From positions 1 to 55,824 of the forward strand of contig CBDHFH010000005.1 in NCBI GenBank assembly GCA_965262455.1: a stretch of 55,824 nucleotides of DNA, in the 5' to 3' direction. The notes under the pieces were generated by a model, which was given only the letters and a program-made list of their open reading frames with translations, made no database searches and was not told where the DNA came from. This document shows positions 33,368-42,658 of the stretch, piece by piece. The position numbers and the translations under genes were made by a program. The stretch's first letter is position 1. Each line of letters opens with the position of its first letter. Origin of the DNA: UBA1858 sp965262455. Its GTDB lineage: Bacteria > Pseudomonadota > Gammaproteobacteria > UBA4575.

Positions 33368-36067
33368 TTATGGGTCTAGTGGTTCAACGACCGCTTCTTT
33401 GGCTGCTTTTTCTTGAAGTTCTTTCTCGAGTCTTTCTTTTTCGGCTTGTTCTCGCGCCAGGCGTTCGGCCTCTTGCTGGGCTTCAACCGCCTTTGTTGTA
33501 ACGCTGGCAACCTCGCTAAAACATTTTTGGCTCTTGCCGTCGCCCATGTTAGTAAAGGGTACGGCCAAAGCGGCAGGGCCTAGCGCCACTGTGGCAGCGC
33601 TCTTTAGTAATTTTTTAAACACTGAGCCTTTGTCTAAAGAGAAGCTTGGATCATTGATATTACCTGACACGCGTATATTTGCATCCAGCGTAAATAACTC
33701 AATATTTTTTGGTTTAGGCACAAGTAATAAATTAAGTGATTCGTCAGTGAGATCGATGCTGCCATTAGTAGTCATGACAATATTTTCAGTGTTAAGTAAC
33801 GCTGCATCACTATTAAAAATGCCATTTTCACCAGAAAATTGAACAAACATACATTCTATCTTGGTGGTGTCTTTTTTTGATTTTCCTGGCATTAATTCCA
33901 CCAGTAAATTACTTGCGAGTAAATCAATCGGTGCATCGGCAAGTGAGCCTTGCGTCATAACGGTCGTCAATTTGCCAGTAGCATTATGAGCTAGTTGTTT
34001 GCTGGTTTTTCCGGTCGAGTTGATATCGACTGATGCATCTATTTTGCCTTCCAGTGTTTCGCTGATGTCGGTTTCGTTTAGCAGTTTGCCCAAGTCAAAG
34101 TTTTCAGTAAAAAGCTGATAGTTATATGTATGATTATTCGCATCCACGGAAGATTTTGATGTGATATTAGCATCTTGATATTTGAGTGATGAAATATCGA
34201 GTGTAGCAATATTATTTTTTGCCACTGCAGAGGCCTTGACGTCATTGAGTGTTGCATCTTTATAGACAAGATTATTAATCGTCAACAATACGTTTGTATC
34301 AGCAGAACTCAGCCAATCAAGCTCAATGGGGTTGTCGGAAAATAAAGATGCAGCCTTGTCATCTGATTCGGTTTCTTCATTTGTATTATTCCCATCAGAT
34401 GACTCGCTGGCGCCTAATGTTGCCAGTAAATGTTCTACATTTAACGTATCAGCATTGATGTCTGCCTGAATATTCGGAGGTGATAATAATTCTATAGTGC
34501 TGTTGCCTTGAAGTTTTGTCTCATCAATGGTCAGTGCAAGCTGGCTCAAATTGATCGTGTTGTTTTTGAAGTTAAACAATGTCTCAAGTGCATAGTTGTC
34601 TGATTTGGGTAGCGATTGTTGAATTACCTTTTCAAAATCTTGCAGGTTTGAACCATCAGATTTGAGTGCCAAGTCAATTATAATTGCGTTGTTAGCATCT
34701 ATACTTATTTCACCTTGTGCCGATGTCGCAGTGTCATTAATGCTAATGTCTGTTGCAAGCTGGCGAATGTTATAAGCTCCTGCTTGATTATCTACTTGTG
34801 CGCTAAGTGTGAAGTCATCAATTTCCTCAGCCGTGATCGCTTGTTGTAATTCATCCAGCCACGCCGGGTGTTTACCATTAGCATCAATAGACATCGAGAA
34901 CAGTAACTCGGGTTGTATAGTGGCTTCACCGTTGGCTTTGATTTTAGTGTCCGGTAATTCCAGGTCGGCAGTGATATTGTTAACAGCGAATGCGTCTTGG
35001 TCACCTTGCACGGCCGCGGTTAATTTAAAGTCATTAATAAACTCACTCGACAGGATGTCTTGGTAAGCATCTATCCAGGCAGGCTCAGAGGCCTCCGCGG
35101 TGACTGATATGTCCAGCCCCTCAAGGGTGTTGATGGATGTAATTTCACCCGTGGCTTTAACTGTAGTATTTTCCAACTTAACCGACGTGTTGAGGTTGTT
35201 TAATGCGATCTGGTTAAAGCGACCTTTGATAGCTGTGTTAATTTCGATTTTTTCTGTGTCTGGAATGGAGGTGTCTTTAAGTAATGCCAACTCATTAATG
35301 TTGTCAGCTACTGCATCAATTTTGATATCCAGCATGCCTTGATTAGCGATATTGACAACACCTTTAAGTTTGGTTTCAAACGGGTGTGTGTCCACATTAG
35401 CGGTGAGCGAGCAGTTCTCTCCTTTGAGTAGGTGGCGTATTCGACACATTTCAGACTCAAGCGCTATTGGCTGCTCATCAAAACGACTGCTTGCAGAAAT
35501 ATTAATAACGTCTTTATTTTTCGGTTCGAGTGAAAAAGTATCGAGTGCATATACAAATGCATTTCCAGACTGCTGGTCAGAATAATTCACTGTGAGGTTA
35601 TTAATTTTTACATCAATGACATCAATGGGTGCGCCAGTTGTTTTGCTGCTTGATTCTTTGGTGGCAGGCTCGGACGAAAATTCTAGATTCGATTGCCCTT
35701 CGGCGTTGCGTTTAATGTTAATTATGGCATTCTCAAAAACAATAGTATTGATCGTGATGTTGGCTGTTAATAAATCAAGCAACGCGATACCAATTTCTAA
35801 TGTGTCTGCTTCTAATAGCGCATTACCGGCATCCCAGTCGGCACTCGCAATGCGCACACCGGTGGTACGAAGCATGGGGTGCAGGGATCTGCTTAATGTG
35901 AATTCGCCATCAATAGTGACATCGCGCTTAAGGGTATCCTGTAATGCTTTCAGTGCATTTCTTTCTATCACGCTATCGTCAATAAGTTTGTACGCTAAAG
36001 TTAAAGACAGCAACGTGACAACAATCACTATAGCAACCGCTATAAGAGCTTTTTTGACTAACGACAT
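33368..36067 (-). CDS. AsmA family protein
   Basis: An 899-residue envelope protein. One N-terminal span (residues 5-25) anchors it in the inner membrane. The long remainder is beta-rich and repetitive, with recurrent units such as NITADLELPDTKIKANGEA and LALTIDETKLQGNST, as in AsmA/TamB-like lipid-bridge proteins. The AsmA C-terminal domain is near residues 640-830, with GKLTTVMTQGSLADAPIDLL and LLLVPKPKNIELFTLDANIRVSGNINDPS. A charged helix (AERLAREQAEKERLEKELQE) forms an unusual tail. It probably acts in outer-membrane phospholipid transport or biogenesis. Confidence 0.9.
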   Translation of the reverse strand: MSLVKKALIAVAIVIVVTLLSLTLAYKLIDDSVIERNALKALQDTLKRDVTIDGEFTLSRSLHPMLRTTGVRIASADWDAGNALLEADTLEIGIALLDLLTANITINTIVFENAIINIKRNAEGQSNLEFSSEPATKESSSKTTGAPIDVIDVKINNLTVNYSDQQSGNAFVYALDTFSLEPKNKDVINISASSRFDEQPIALESEMCRIRHLLKGENCSLTANVDTHPFETKLKGVVNIANQGMLDIKIDAVADNINELALLKDTSIPDTEKIEINTAIKGRFNQIALNNLNTSVKLENTTVKATGEITSINTLEGLDISVTAEASEPAWIDAYQDILSSEFINDFKLTAAVQGDQDAFAVNNITADLELPDTKIKANGEATIQPELLFSMSIDANGKHPAWLDELQQAITAEEIDDFTLSAQVDNQAGAYNIRQLATDISINDTATSAQGEISIDANNAIIIDLALKSDGSNLQDFEKVIQQSLPKSDNYALETLFNFKNNTINLSQLALTIDETKLQGNSTIELLSPPNIQADINADTLNVEHLLATLGASESSDGNNTNEETESDDKAASLFSDNPIELDWLSSADTNVLLTINNLVYKDATLNDVKASAVAKNNIATLDISSLKYQDANITSKSSVDANNHTYNYQLFTENFDLGKLLNETDISETLEGKIDASVDINSTGKTSKQLAHNATGKLTTVMTQGSLADAPIDLLASNLLVELMPGKSKKDTTKIECMFVQFSGENGIFNSDAALLNTENIVMTTNGSIDLTDESLNLLLVPKPKNIELFTLDANIRVSGNINDPSFSLDKGSVFKKLLKSAATVALGPAALAVPFTNMGDGKSQKCFSEVASVTTKAVEAQQEAERLAREQAEKERLEKELQEKAAKEAVVEPLDP

Positions 36068-36083
36068 ATGGATGTTTTGGTAA

Positions 36084-36707
36084 TTATGATTTTGCTTCAG
36101 AGAAGCTATTATAATGCTTTATTACCTTTTTGACGTAACCTTGTGTTTCTTTATAGGGGGGAATTCCCTTATATTTCTGCACAGCATTTGGGCCGGCATT
36201 GTAGGCGGCGAGCGCTAACTCAACATCAAACTCAAATAATTCCAGCATCTGCCGGAAATAACGTGTGCCGCCGCGGATGTTGTCTTTCGCATTAAATACA
36301 TTATGCACACCCATGAGCTTCGCGGTTTCTGGCATAAGCTGCATTAAGCCTTTCGCGCCCACACGTGAGACGGCATAGCGATCAAAACACGACTCAACGG
36401 TAATAATCGCTTTAATCAGTTCTTGATTGACGCCATACAAGTCAGAGTACTGCTGTATAATAGGCGCATGATCTTTTGCGCGGTTGTTAATGGAGCCGGT
36501 GCAAGAGACGGACGCTGTAGGTCGGCCTATGGTGGCAATTAATTTGTAATTATTAGCCGGAAGATTTTTATCCGAATACCACGTGGTACCGTCTTTATGC
36601 TTATAAACATAATATTCGGCATAACTATTCATGCTGAGCATCATGAGGCATGATAAGAATAGGCTAAATACAACGTGCTTTTTTGATATAGACATAATCA
36701 TATACAT
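36084..36707 (-). CDS. Lytic transglycosylase with DUF4124-like N-terminus
   Basis: A 207-residue secreted enzyme. A signal peptide is followed by YYVYKHKDGTTWYSDKNLP, a DUF4124-like small domain, then an SLT (GH23) domain: IKAIITVESCFDRYAVSRVGAKGLMQLMPETA contains the catalytic Glu in VES, and ELALAAYNAGPNAVQKYKGIPPY is the conserved AYNAGP region. It cleaves peptidoglycan glycan strands. The exact start is uncertain, with Met codons at 36707, 36701 and 36695. It lies 16 bp upstream of the asmA-like gene, probably as an operon. Confidence 0.9.
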   Translation of the reverse strand: MYMIMSISKKHVVFSLFLSCLMMLSMNSYAEYYVYKHKDGTTWYSDKNLPANNYKLIATIGRPTASVSCTGSINNRAKDHAPIIQQYSDLYGVNQELIKAIITVESCFDRYAVSRVGAKGLMQLMPETAKLMGVHNVFNAKDNIRGGTRYFRQMLELFEFDVELALAAYNAGPNAVQKYKGIPPYKETQGYVKKVIKHYNSFSEAKS

Positions 36708-36791
36708 AACTGAGTGTGACTATTGTACCTAGAGTTGGTGAATATTCTTTGACATTTTGTGAGTAGAAAATGTCCGTTTATCTTTGAAACT

Positions 36792-37769
36792 ATGTTGCCG
36801 TACATTGACGTTCTGGCTCGCCTGAGCCACACGCAGTTTTGCTCTGGGCAAGTTCTGGCCGAAACACTGGGTGTCACGCGTGCAACAATTCATAATTGTA
36901 TCCTTAGAATAGTGGCCATGGGTATAGCTATTGAGCGAGTGAGGGGTAAAGGTTATAAATTGGTAATGCCTCTGGATCTGTTGGATCAACAAATTATTCA
37001 GTCTAAATTGTCGCGTGATGTCTCTGCTTGCATAGCAGACATGAACATTGTGCAACAAACTCCATCCACCAATGACACGATTGCCGGGTATGCCTTACCT
37101 GGCGAGCGTCAATTTTCAGTGTTGCTGGCTGAGATGCAAACGGCTGGCCGCGGTCGCCGCGGTCGCGCTTGGGTGTCGCCTTATGCGGTGAATATCTATC
37201 TGTCAGTATTATTTAGGTTGCAAAAACCATTAAATGAGCTGGGAGTAATAAGTCCATTGCTGGCAGTCTGCATAGTACGGGCACTCGCAGCACTTGGTGT
37301 CACGGGGTTGGGTTTAAAATGGCCGAATGATATTTATTGTCATGATAAAAAACTGGCCGGTTTACTTATAGACTGTTCTGGTGAAATAACCGGGGTTACG
37401 AAAATGATTATTGGTGTGGGGGTTAATGTGAAAATGTCGCAGCAAACCAGTATAGACATCGATCAGCAATGGACCGACATCATCACACATCTTGAGAAAC
37501 AGACCATTAGCAGAAATGATGTCGCGGCATGTTTGCTTAATTATATGTTGCCTACGTTGAATGAATTTGATGGTGCAACCAAATCGTCTTCAACGCGCGA
37601 ATGGGTCGAGTGGGACATTTTGCGTGATAAGTCTGTGATACTGCACACGGCAAATGAGCAAATAGCAGGAGTTGCAAGAGGTATCGATCAATCCGGATGT
37701 TTGCTACTTGAGACCGATGCAGGCATGCAACACATTTCTGCCGGTGATGTCAGCCTGCGAGCACAGTAA
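36792..37769 (+). CDS. birA: Biotin-protein ligase / biotin operon repressor BirA
   Basis: A bifunctional protein that biotinylates the acetyl-CoA carboxylase carrier and, when idle, represses biotin synthesis. The N-terminal helix-turn-helix contains LAETLGVTRATIHNCILRI. The ligase core is AEMQTAGRGRRGRAWVSP, then LGLKWPNDIYCHDKKLAGLL. The C-terminal SH3-like domain has GVARGIDQSGCLLLETD. The start is open: ATG 36792 (325 residues), or GTG 36759, which adds 11 residues. It overlaps coaX by one base. This opens the conserved birA-coaX-SPOR block that in gammaproteobacteria precedes tRNA genes and tuf. Confidence 0.93.
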   Translation: MLPYIDVLARLSHTQFCSGQVLAETLGVTRATIHNCILRIVAMGIAIERVRGKGYKLVMPLDLLDQQIIQSKLSRDVSACIADMNIVQQTPSTNDTIAGYALPGERQFSVLLAEMQTAGRGRRGRAWVSPYAVNIYLSVLFRLQKPLNELGVISPLLAVCIVRALAALGVTGLGLKWPNDIYCHDKKLAGLLIDCSGEITGVTKMIIGVGVNVKMSQQTSIDIDQQWTDIITHLEKQTISRNDVAACLLNYMLPTLNEFDGATKSSSTREWVEWDILRDKSVILHTANEQIAGVARGIDQSGCLLLETDAGMQHISAGDVSLRAQ

Positions 37770-38512
37770 TGAAATTGTTACTTGATTTGGGCAATAGTTA
37801 TTGCAAGTGGGCGCTGTATGATGGAAAGCGTCTACAGAGCGTTAATAAGCTAGACTACGCGCATGAAGCGATGTCTCAACGTATAGATTCAATGTTGCAT
37901 CGGCTTAGTTTCGATGATGTAGGTCACATCAATGCAGTTAGTGTATTGGGTGAGAAGTTTAATAACATGTTGACTGAACAACTGGCGGAGGTTCATCGCC
38001 TGCCAATTCAGTTCTTTCACTCCCAACAGTCACGCTTTGGCATCACGCTGAGTTATGCAGACGTACCATCCTATGGTGCAGATCGTTATTGCGCTCTTGT
38101 TGCCGCACATCATGACGTTCAAGGTGACAAGATAGTGATAGACTGCGGCACAGCCACGACAATAGATGTCATCAATGCACTAGGAGAGCATCAGGGTGGG
38201 TTAATTATGCCAGGAGTGCATGCAATGGTGGATTCATTGATTAATAAAACCAGTGGAATACGTTTCGACGCTACAAAACAACCTTTGAATTTGCTCGCTG
38301 ACAACACACAGGATGCAGTGTTATCAGGATGTATCGCTCAAATGAAATTTGGTGTGCAGGGCGTCCTTGAGCAAATACTACAACAGGGTCAAAAAGCGAT
38401 TGTGCTCGCGGGTGGGGCCATTGAGTACTTAGACCTTTCACCGTTTGACGAAATAGAATGCATTTTGCGACCAAATCTGGTGTTAGAGGGCTTGCAAATC
38501 ATGCAAGATTAA
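37769..38512 (+). CDS. coaX: Type III pantothenate kinase
   Basis: A 247-residue kinase for the first step of coenzyme A synthesis. Phosphate-binding motifs are LLLDLGNSYCKWALYD at the start and VIDCGTATTIDVI in the middle; GGLIMPGVHAM and VLAGGAIEYL are also characteristic. Type III enzymes use no Walker A motif and are not inhibited by CoA. The start overlaps the birA stop by one base, so the two genes are translationally coupled. Confidence 0.94.
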   Translation: MKLLLDLGNSYCKWALYDGKRLQSVNKLDYAHEAMSQRIDSMLHRLSFDDVGHINAVSVLGEKFNNMLTEQLAEVHRLPIQFFHSQQSRFGITLSYADVPSYGADRYCALVAAHHDVQGDKIVIDCGTATTIDVINALGEHQGGLIMPGVHAMVDSLINKTSGIRFDATKQPLNLLADNTQDAVLSGCIAQMKFGVQGVLEQILQQGQKAIVLAGGAIEYLDLSPFDEIECILRPNLVLEGLQIMQD

Positions 38513-38516
38513 TCAC

Positions 38517-39209
38517 ATGCGTATACTAATCTTATTACTCATCCTCGCTAATCTGGCTTTTTACTATTGGGCCAGCCAATATCAGTCGAGCGAAATTATA
38601 TTTACGCAGCCACAATCTGTGCCGGGGTACAAGCCGATTAAATTATTATCGGAGTTAGAACAAGAAACGCCACAACAGGCCGATAGTGTTTCTCTGGCTA
38701 ATGAACAAGTCACACTGGCCTCGCAAGCGAAAGAAGTTGTGGTGCAACAAAAATGTTTCTCACTCGGCCCATTTGATAAAGAAGAAAAGAGTGACGAAAT
38801 CTATAACACCTTGTTTAGTTCCGGCATCCAGGCAAAACAACGCAAAGTGGATGAGCGCCGGCCCAAAAGTTATTGGGTGTATTTGGCCGCGCATGAATCA
38901 CAGCAAGAGGCCGAGAAGACAGTTGAGTTCCTCAAGAAAAACAAAATTTCAGAATTCTACATTTGGTTAGATCCGCCACAAAAATATGCCGTATCGCTCG
39001 GTTTGTTTAAAAAACTTGAAACCGCAAGAAATAAAATCAATCAAGTGAGCAAAATTGGTCTGGATCCGAAGATGGAAGTGCGATTTGATGAATTCACTGA
39101 GTATTGGGTGGATTTTAATCATGACAGTGACCAGCCACAGCTAAAATTAATCGAGCAGATGTTGGTGAATAACGACCGCATGCTGATATTAGAGACAAAG
39201 TGCTTATAA
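38517..39209 (+). CDS. SPOR domain protein
   Basis: A 230-residue protein with an N-terminal membrane span (residues 2-19, LILLLILANLAFYYWA). A low-complexity linker follows, then a SPOR-like domain: CFSLGPFDKEEKSDEIYNTL, SYWVYLAAHESQQEAEKTVEFL, and KYAVSLGLFKKLETARNKINQ. SPOR domains bind denuded glycan strands of septal peptidoglycan. It lies 4 bp after coaX and is part of the birA-coaX-SPOR block. Confidence 0.86.
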   Translation: MRILILLLILANLAFYYWASQYQSSEIIFTQPQSVPGYKPIKLLSELEQETPQQADSVSLANEQVTLASQAKEVVVQQKCFSLGPFDKEEKSDEIYNTLFSSGIQAKQRKVDERRPKSYWVYLAAHESQQEAEKTVEFLKKNKISEFYIWLDPPQKYAVSLGLFKKLETARNKINQVSKIGLDPKMEVRFDEFTEYWVDFNHDSDQPQLKLIEQMLVNNDRMLILETKCL

Positions 39210-39213
39210 AGCA

Positions 39214-39242
39214 TTGATCACATCAGCAGATTTCTCTAGACT
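39214..39242 (+). promoter_or_regulatory. Possible promoter of tRNA-Thr(TGT)
   Basis: TTGATC at 39214-39219 and TAGACT at 39237-39242, separated by 17 bp, match the -35/-10 consensus at four of six positions each. A start near 39249 would give a 50-base tRNA leader that includes a small GC-rich hairpin around 39270-39287. Confidence 0.4.
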
Positions 39243-39302
39243 TGCACACCCCGCAGCAACCCAGACATCCCGGCGTGGGTGTCTCGACAGCGTTCAAATC
39301 GG

Positions 39303-39378
<76 letters not shown>

Positions 39379-39462
39379 TAAAAACAATAAGTTATAGTTT
39401 ATTCAAAAGCTACCAGTTCTTTATGTAGACATAATGTAGACAATGTAACTATGTTTATTCAG

Positions 39463-39492
39463 ATGTCTGCAATCGGCGCAAAAGCGGTCATT
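39463..39492. repeat. REP-like palindromic element, copy 1
   Basis: A 30-bp element with TGTCTGC and GCGGTCA ends around GGCGCAAAA. Its reverse complement is nearly identical to copy 4 at 44923-44952 (about 26 of 30 bases). It lies 85 bp after the tRNA-Thr gene. Confidence 0.65.
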
Positions 39493-39703
39493 TATCACTT
39501 AATACCTAGGTTTTAGTAATTTAATCATACTTTATCCAAAATTGTCCTAGCTATATTAGATTGTAGTCTGTATGGTGTCCTCAGCTACAGATTTTGATAC
39601 TCGATATTAGCAGTTGTTTCCTCAGCGGTACCTCTTTTAGTTTCTTTTCTCACTTCCTGTACGCAAACATCATTTTTTAATTATTTATAAGGTAGATATT
39701 ATT
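39493..39703 (+). promoter_or_regulatory. Long leader region upstream of the cold-shock gene
   Basis: An AT-rich stretch of 211 bp without ORFs. Cold-shock genes usually carry long, structured 5' UTRs that act as temperature switches. I see no unambiguous promoter or cold box. The ATG is preceded by AAGGTAG at about 10 bases. Confidence 0.35.
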
Positions 39704-39907
39704 ATGGCTACAGGTTCCATTAAGTGGTTTAACGAATCAAAAGGTTTTGGATTTATTTCTCAAGAAAATACAGGTGACGACGTATTCGTTCACTACAGTG
39801 CAATACAAGGCACAGGTTTTAAAACACTCGCAGAGGGACAACAGGTAACTTTTGAAACTGAGCAGGGTCCAAAAGGACTACAAGCGACATCAGTGACTGC
39901 AATTTAG
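39704..39907 (+). CDS. Cold-shock protein (CspA family)
   Basis: A 67-residue single OB-fold cold-shock protein. RNP1 reads KGFGFIS and RNP2 VFVHYSAI; the start SIKWFNESKGFG is canonical. It binds single-stranded RNA/DNA and melts mRNA structure. A long AT-rich leader precedes it and a strong terminator follows, so it is monocistronic. It is the first gene of the segment that interrupts the tRNA operon. Confidence 0.95.
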   Translation: MATGSIKWFNESKGFGFISQENTGDDVFVHYSAIQGTGFKTLAEGQQVTFETEQGPKGLQATSVTAI

Positions 39908-39935
39908 TTTAACTAAATAACTTTATTACTGATTT

Positions 39936-39962
39936 AAGCCCCGCTCAATGCGGGGCTTTTTT
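39936..39962 (+). terminator. Rho-independent terminator of the cold-shock gene
   Basis: A 9-bp stem AAGCCCCGC / GCGGGGCTT with a 5-base loop (TCAAT), followed by a run of Ts. It lies 28 bp after the csp stop codon. Confidence 0.93.
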
Positions 39963-40003
39963 AATTAGCTTCGGTAGATCTGTATTCAGCAAATAGCCGT
40001 CAT

Positions 40004-41371
40004 TCATCGTATCACTATAAATAAGGCACCTTCGCCTCTCTCAATTCGAAGTAACAAATTAGAGTCTGCTTCAGCTAATACTTCTTTCAAATCTTCAAGT
40101 GATCTTACTTTTTTCTTGTTCGCTTCTACAATGAGATCACCTTGTCTCAACCCTGAGTTAAGCGCAACTGAACCTGGTGCTATTTGAACTACTCGAACGC
40201 CCACATTATTGGTCGTATCAGCAAATTGAGCACCTTCAAGTTTCTTGTTCCAATTGTTTTTTGCTTTCAGAGAACTTCCAAGTGTCGTACCTTTCCCTAT
40301 TTTTGCTTCTATAACTTTTGCCTTTCCATCACGAAGTATATTTAGCGTAACTTCATCACCCTTGCGCCTTAGACCTATTTCATTACGTAATTCAGAACTA
40401 GTATTGACAATTTTTTCATCGACTTTAGTAATGATATCCCCTGTTTTAAGCCCAGCGTCCTCTGCACTAGAATCTTCACGAACTTGCGCTACTAATACAC
40501 CTTTAGTTTGATCTGATAAGTCAAAAGACTCACGTAATTCTGGCGTTAAGTCTTGAATCATAATACCGAGCTGACCTCGCTTAACTTCACCATATTCCAA
40601 AATTTGTTCGACACTGGCCATTGCCATATTGGTAGGAATCGCAAACCCAATCCCGACATTACCACCTGCGGGTCCAATGATTGCTGTGTTAATACCAACT
40701 AATTCTCCATTCAAATTCACTAATGCGCCACCTGAATTCCCAGGGTTAATCGATGCATCTGTCTGTATAAAATTCTCATAGCTATGAATGCCAAGACCGC
40801 TTCGGCCAATAGCACTGACAATTCCTGTTGTTACAGTGTGACTTAAGCCAAATGGATTGCCCAATGCCATCACAAAATCACCGGACTCTATGTTATCCGA
40901 ATCGGCGATAGATACTTGTTCTAGATTGTCACTTTCTATTTTTAAGACAGCGATATCGACTTCAGGGTCACTGCCTAACAATTCTGCTTCTAAAGTACGA
41001 CCATCATGCAGTTTTAATTGAATGACGTCTGCTTTATCAATGACGTGATGGTTTGTAATAACAATACCTTTTTTGGCGTCAATAATGACACCCGAACCTG
41101 CCCCTTGAGTCTGTCGTTCTTGTGGAAACTGTTGACCTGGAAAATTAAAGAAATCTCGAAAGAAAGGATCATTTAATAACGGATTATGAACGCGTTGAGT
41201 CGTACGTGTGGCGACATTCACAATAGCAGGGGATACTTTTTTTACCAATGGTGAAAGTGTCGGTAAATCGTTCCCCTGGCTATCCAAAGCAGGCCAAGAA
41301 GCCATGCTTTGGGGTACTAATGCGACTAAACTAAGAATTATTAATGCGGTAGTTACAATTTTAGTTTTCAT
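40004..41371 (-). CDS. Do-family periplasmic serine protease (HtrA/DegQ-type)
   Basis: A 455-residue periplasmic protease/chaperone. The signal peptide ends near residue 24. The catalytic triad is H109 (ITNHHVI), D139 (EVDIAVL) and S213 (NPGNSGGAL). Two PDZ domains follow (about 260-345 and 370-450). The short Q-linker and overall length fit DegQ better than DegP. GGAGG lies 7 bases before the ATG. It is the last gene of the minus-strand heat-shock cassette with the Hsp20 gene, which suggests regulation by heat shock rather than by an RpoE-only circuit (inference). Confidence 0.94.
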   Translation of the reverse strand: MKTKIVTTALIILSLVALVPQSMASWPALDSQGNDLPTLSPLVKKVSPAIVNVATRTTQRVHNPLLNDPFFRDFFNFPGQQFPQERQTQGAGSGVIIDAKKGIVITNHHVIDKADVIQLKLHDGRTLEAELLGSDPEVDIAVLKIESDNLEQVSIADSDNIESGDFVMALGNPFGLSHTVTTGIVSAIGRSGLGIHSYENFIQTDASINPGNSGGALVNLNGELVGINTAIIGPAGGNVGIGFAIPTNMAMASVEQILEYGEVKRGQLGIMIQDLTPELRESFDLSDQTKGVLVAQVREDSSAEDAGLKTGDIITKVDEKIVNTSSELRNEIGLRRKGDEVTLNILRDGKAKVIEAKIGKGTTLGSSLKAKNNWNKKLEGAQFADTTNNVGVRVVQIAPGSVALNSGLRQGDLIVEANKKKVRSLEDLKEVLAEADSNLLLRIERGEGALFIVIR

Positions 41372-41473
41372 AACTGATCCTCCATATCCGTTTCAAAATA
41401 TCCTGACAATCAAATACTTGGCTTCTAACTCAGTCGCCCAGCTAATAGATTGAATAGCCATGCGAACGTTTAT

Positions 41474-41587
41474 CTATAGGATTGCAATACCTAATCCAAA
41501 GCTACCGGACACGAAAGCAATAAACACTGCAAACTCCATCCAGTATCTACAGATCAGATCACCCTTGCATAAATTTAGCTTCGACAT
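41474..41587 (-). CDS. 37-residue membrane peptide in the heat-shock cassette
   Basis: A short ORF: a polar start with two cysteines (MSKLNLCKGDLICRYW), then one hydrophobic helix (EFAVFIAFVSGSFGLGIAIL) up to the stop. An excellent Shine-Dalgarno, GAGGAGGT, lies 7 bases upstream of the ATG, as strong as those of the Hsp20 and HtrA genes on either side. The gap to each neighbour is about 100 bp. Small single-span proteins often regulate membrane proteases or stress responses, but no homologue is recognised. Confidence 0.6.
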   Translation of the reverse strand: MSKLNLCKGDLICRYWMEFAVFIAFVSGSFGLGIAIL

Positions 41588-41686
41588 ACGTTTGACCTCC
41601 TCTTTGAAAAGTCGAACTAAAATAAGACAAATTCAAGCCTGGAGGCGATTTCACAATCACCTCCAAGCAAGAAAGTTCAATAGAAC

Positions 41687-42133
41687 TTAATGCGAGCTAA
41701 GCACTTCAATCTTGCGTGCTTTTGCTTCTGCTTTTTTCTTGATGATGATCTGGAGTACACCATCATTACTGGTAGCCATGATGTCTTCAACATCAGCAAC
41801 ATTTGGTAAAACAAATTGGCGATGGAATTTTCCAACAGGCCGTTCCAGTCGAACATGACGTTGCTCATCGCTGCTCGCAAGCTTGGCACGCTCACCTGTA
41901 ACAGTTAGAACATTATTTTCTAGGCTGAGATCAATTGCATTGGTCCCCACGCCTGGCATATCAGCATATAGCTCAAAGCGATCATCATACTCAAGGATAT
42001 CTACATTCGGTGACCACTCTGCAGTCGCCGAACTAGAACCTTGAGAATCTTTTATCGCATCTTCCAAAACCTGATTCATTTGATCTTGGAATCGATTTAA
42101 TACTGGGTGAACGTCATAACGTTGAATCATCAT
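41687..42133 (-). CDS. Hsp20 / alpha-crystallin small heat-shock protein
   Basis: A 148-residue small heat-shock protein. The alpha-crystallin domain spans about residues 40-135: WSPNVDILEYDDRFELYADMPG, then VLTVTGERAKL, ending FHRQFVLPNVADVEDI and GVLQIIIKKK. It acts as an ATP-independent holdase for unfolding proteins. AAAGGAGG lies 6 bases upstream of the start. It is second in the cassette after the membrane protein gene at 42196-42570, with a 62-bp gap. Confidence 0.94.
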   Translation of the reverse strand: MMIQRYDVHPVLNRFQDQMNQVLEDAIKDSQGSSSATAEWSPNVDILEYDDRFELYADMPGVGTNAIDLSLENNVLTVTGERAKLASSDEQRHVRLERPVGKFHRQFVLPNVADVEDIMATSNDGVLQIIIKKKAEAKARKIEVLSSH

Positions 42134-42195
42134 TGTTAGCCTCCTTTAAATTAAATGAAGATGAAATAAAATTATGAAAGTCACGGATTTGCCTT

Positions 42196-42570
42196 TCAGC
42201 TTGATTGTTCAACATGGGTTGAACGATTTTGGTCATCTGAATCCGTGAGAAAGCCAGATTCAAACTGACCAGGTGAACACGAGAGAAATTGCTCAAGCAC
42301 TGACATGTACTTTGGACAACCTTCTCGGGTTCTTAAAAGATTATCGATCAGTGAAGATCGTTCTACCGGTATGAATTCTCTACTGAATGAGTACTGATAC
42401 GTACTTGTATTGTAGGGGGTTTCGAGATTTTCAAATGAGTATTGCTCAGTTGTGATAGTGGCTGCATATGCTGCTGAAGTGGCAGCGAGTATAAGCAAGG
42501 CTATCAGCGTACCAGCAACTAGGGTCCCTAACCCATAAACTAAGTTACTTCTGAGGTCGTTTAGGTTCAT
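42196..42570 (-). CDS. Membrane/exported protein of unknown function, first in the heat-shock cassette
   Basis: A 124-residue protein. A single N-terminal hydrophobic span (YGLGTLVAGTLIALLILAAT) is followed by AYAATITTEQYSFENLETPY and a soluble tail with two cysteines (GCPKYM, FLSCSPGQF). The span could be an anchor or a cleaved signal with AYA before the mature chain. GGAGG is 7 bases before the ATG. It is the first gene behind the sigma-32-like promoter at 42659-42690. I do not recognise a family. Confidence 0.7.
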   Translation of the reverse strand: MNLNDLRSNLVYGLGTLVAGTLIALLILAATSAAYAATITTEQYSFENLETPYNTSTYQYSFSREFIPVERSSLIDNLLRTREGCPKYMSVLEQFLSCSPGQFESGFLTDSDDQNRSTHVEQSS

Positions 42571-42658
42571 ACATACCTCCTATTTCACATTGGTTAAACG
42601 ACGCAATTTCAATCATCTAAGAAACACAAAACAGAAAGCGGCAGTAACCGCGCTTACA

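Noticed and set aside
33534..36083. Several ORFs of 70-160 codons antisense to the AsmA gene
   Set aside because: They are shadows of a long, compositionally regular coding sequence; none shows a ribosome-binding site or a recognisable domain.
39423..39442. Direct repeat ATGTAGACA x2 just after tRNA-Thr as integrase arm sites
   Set aside because: Two 9-bp copies two bases apart are not enough evidence, and no integrase gene is near.
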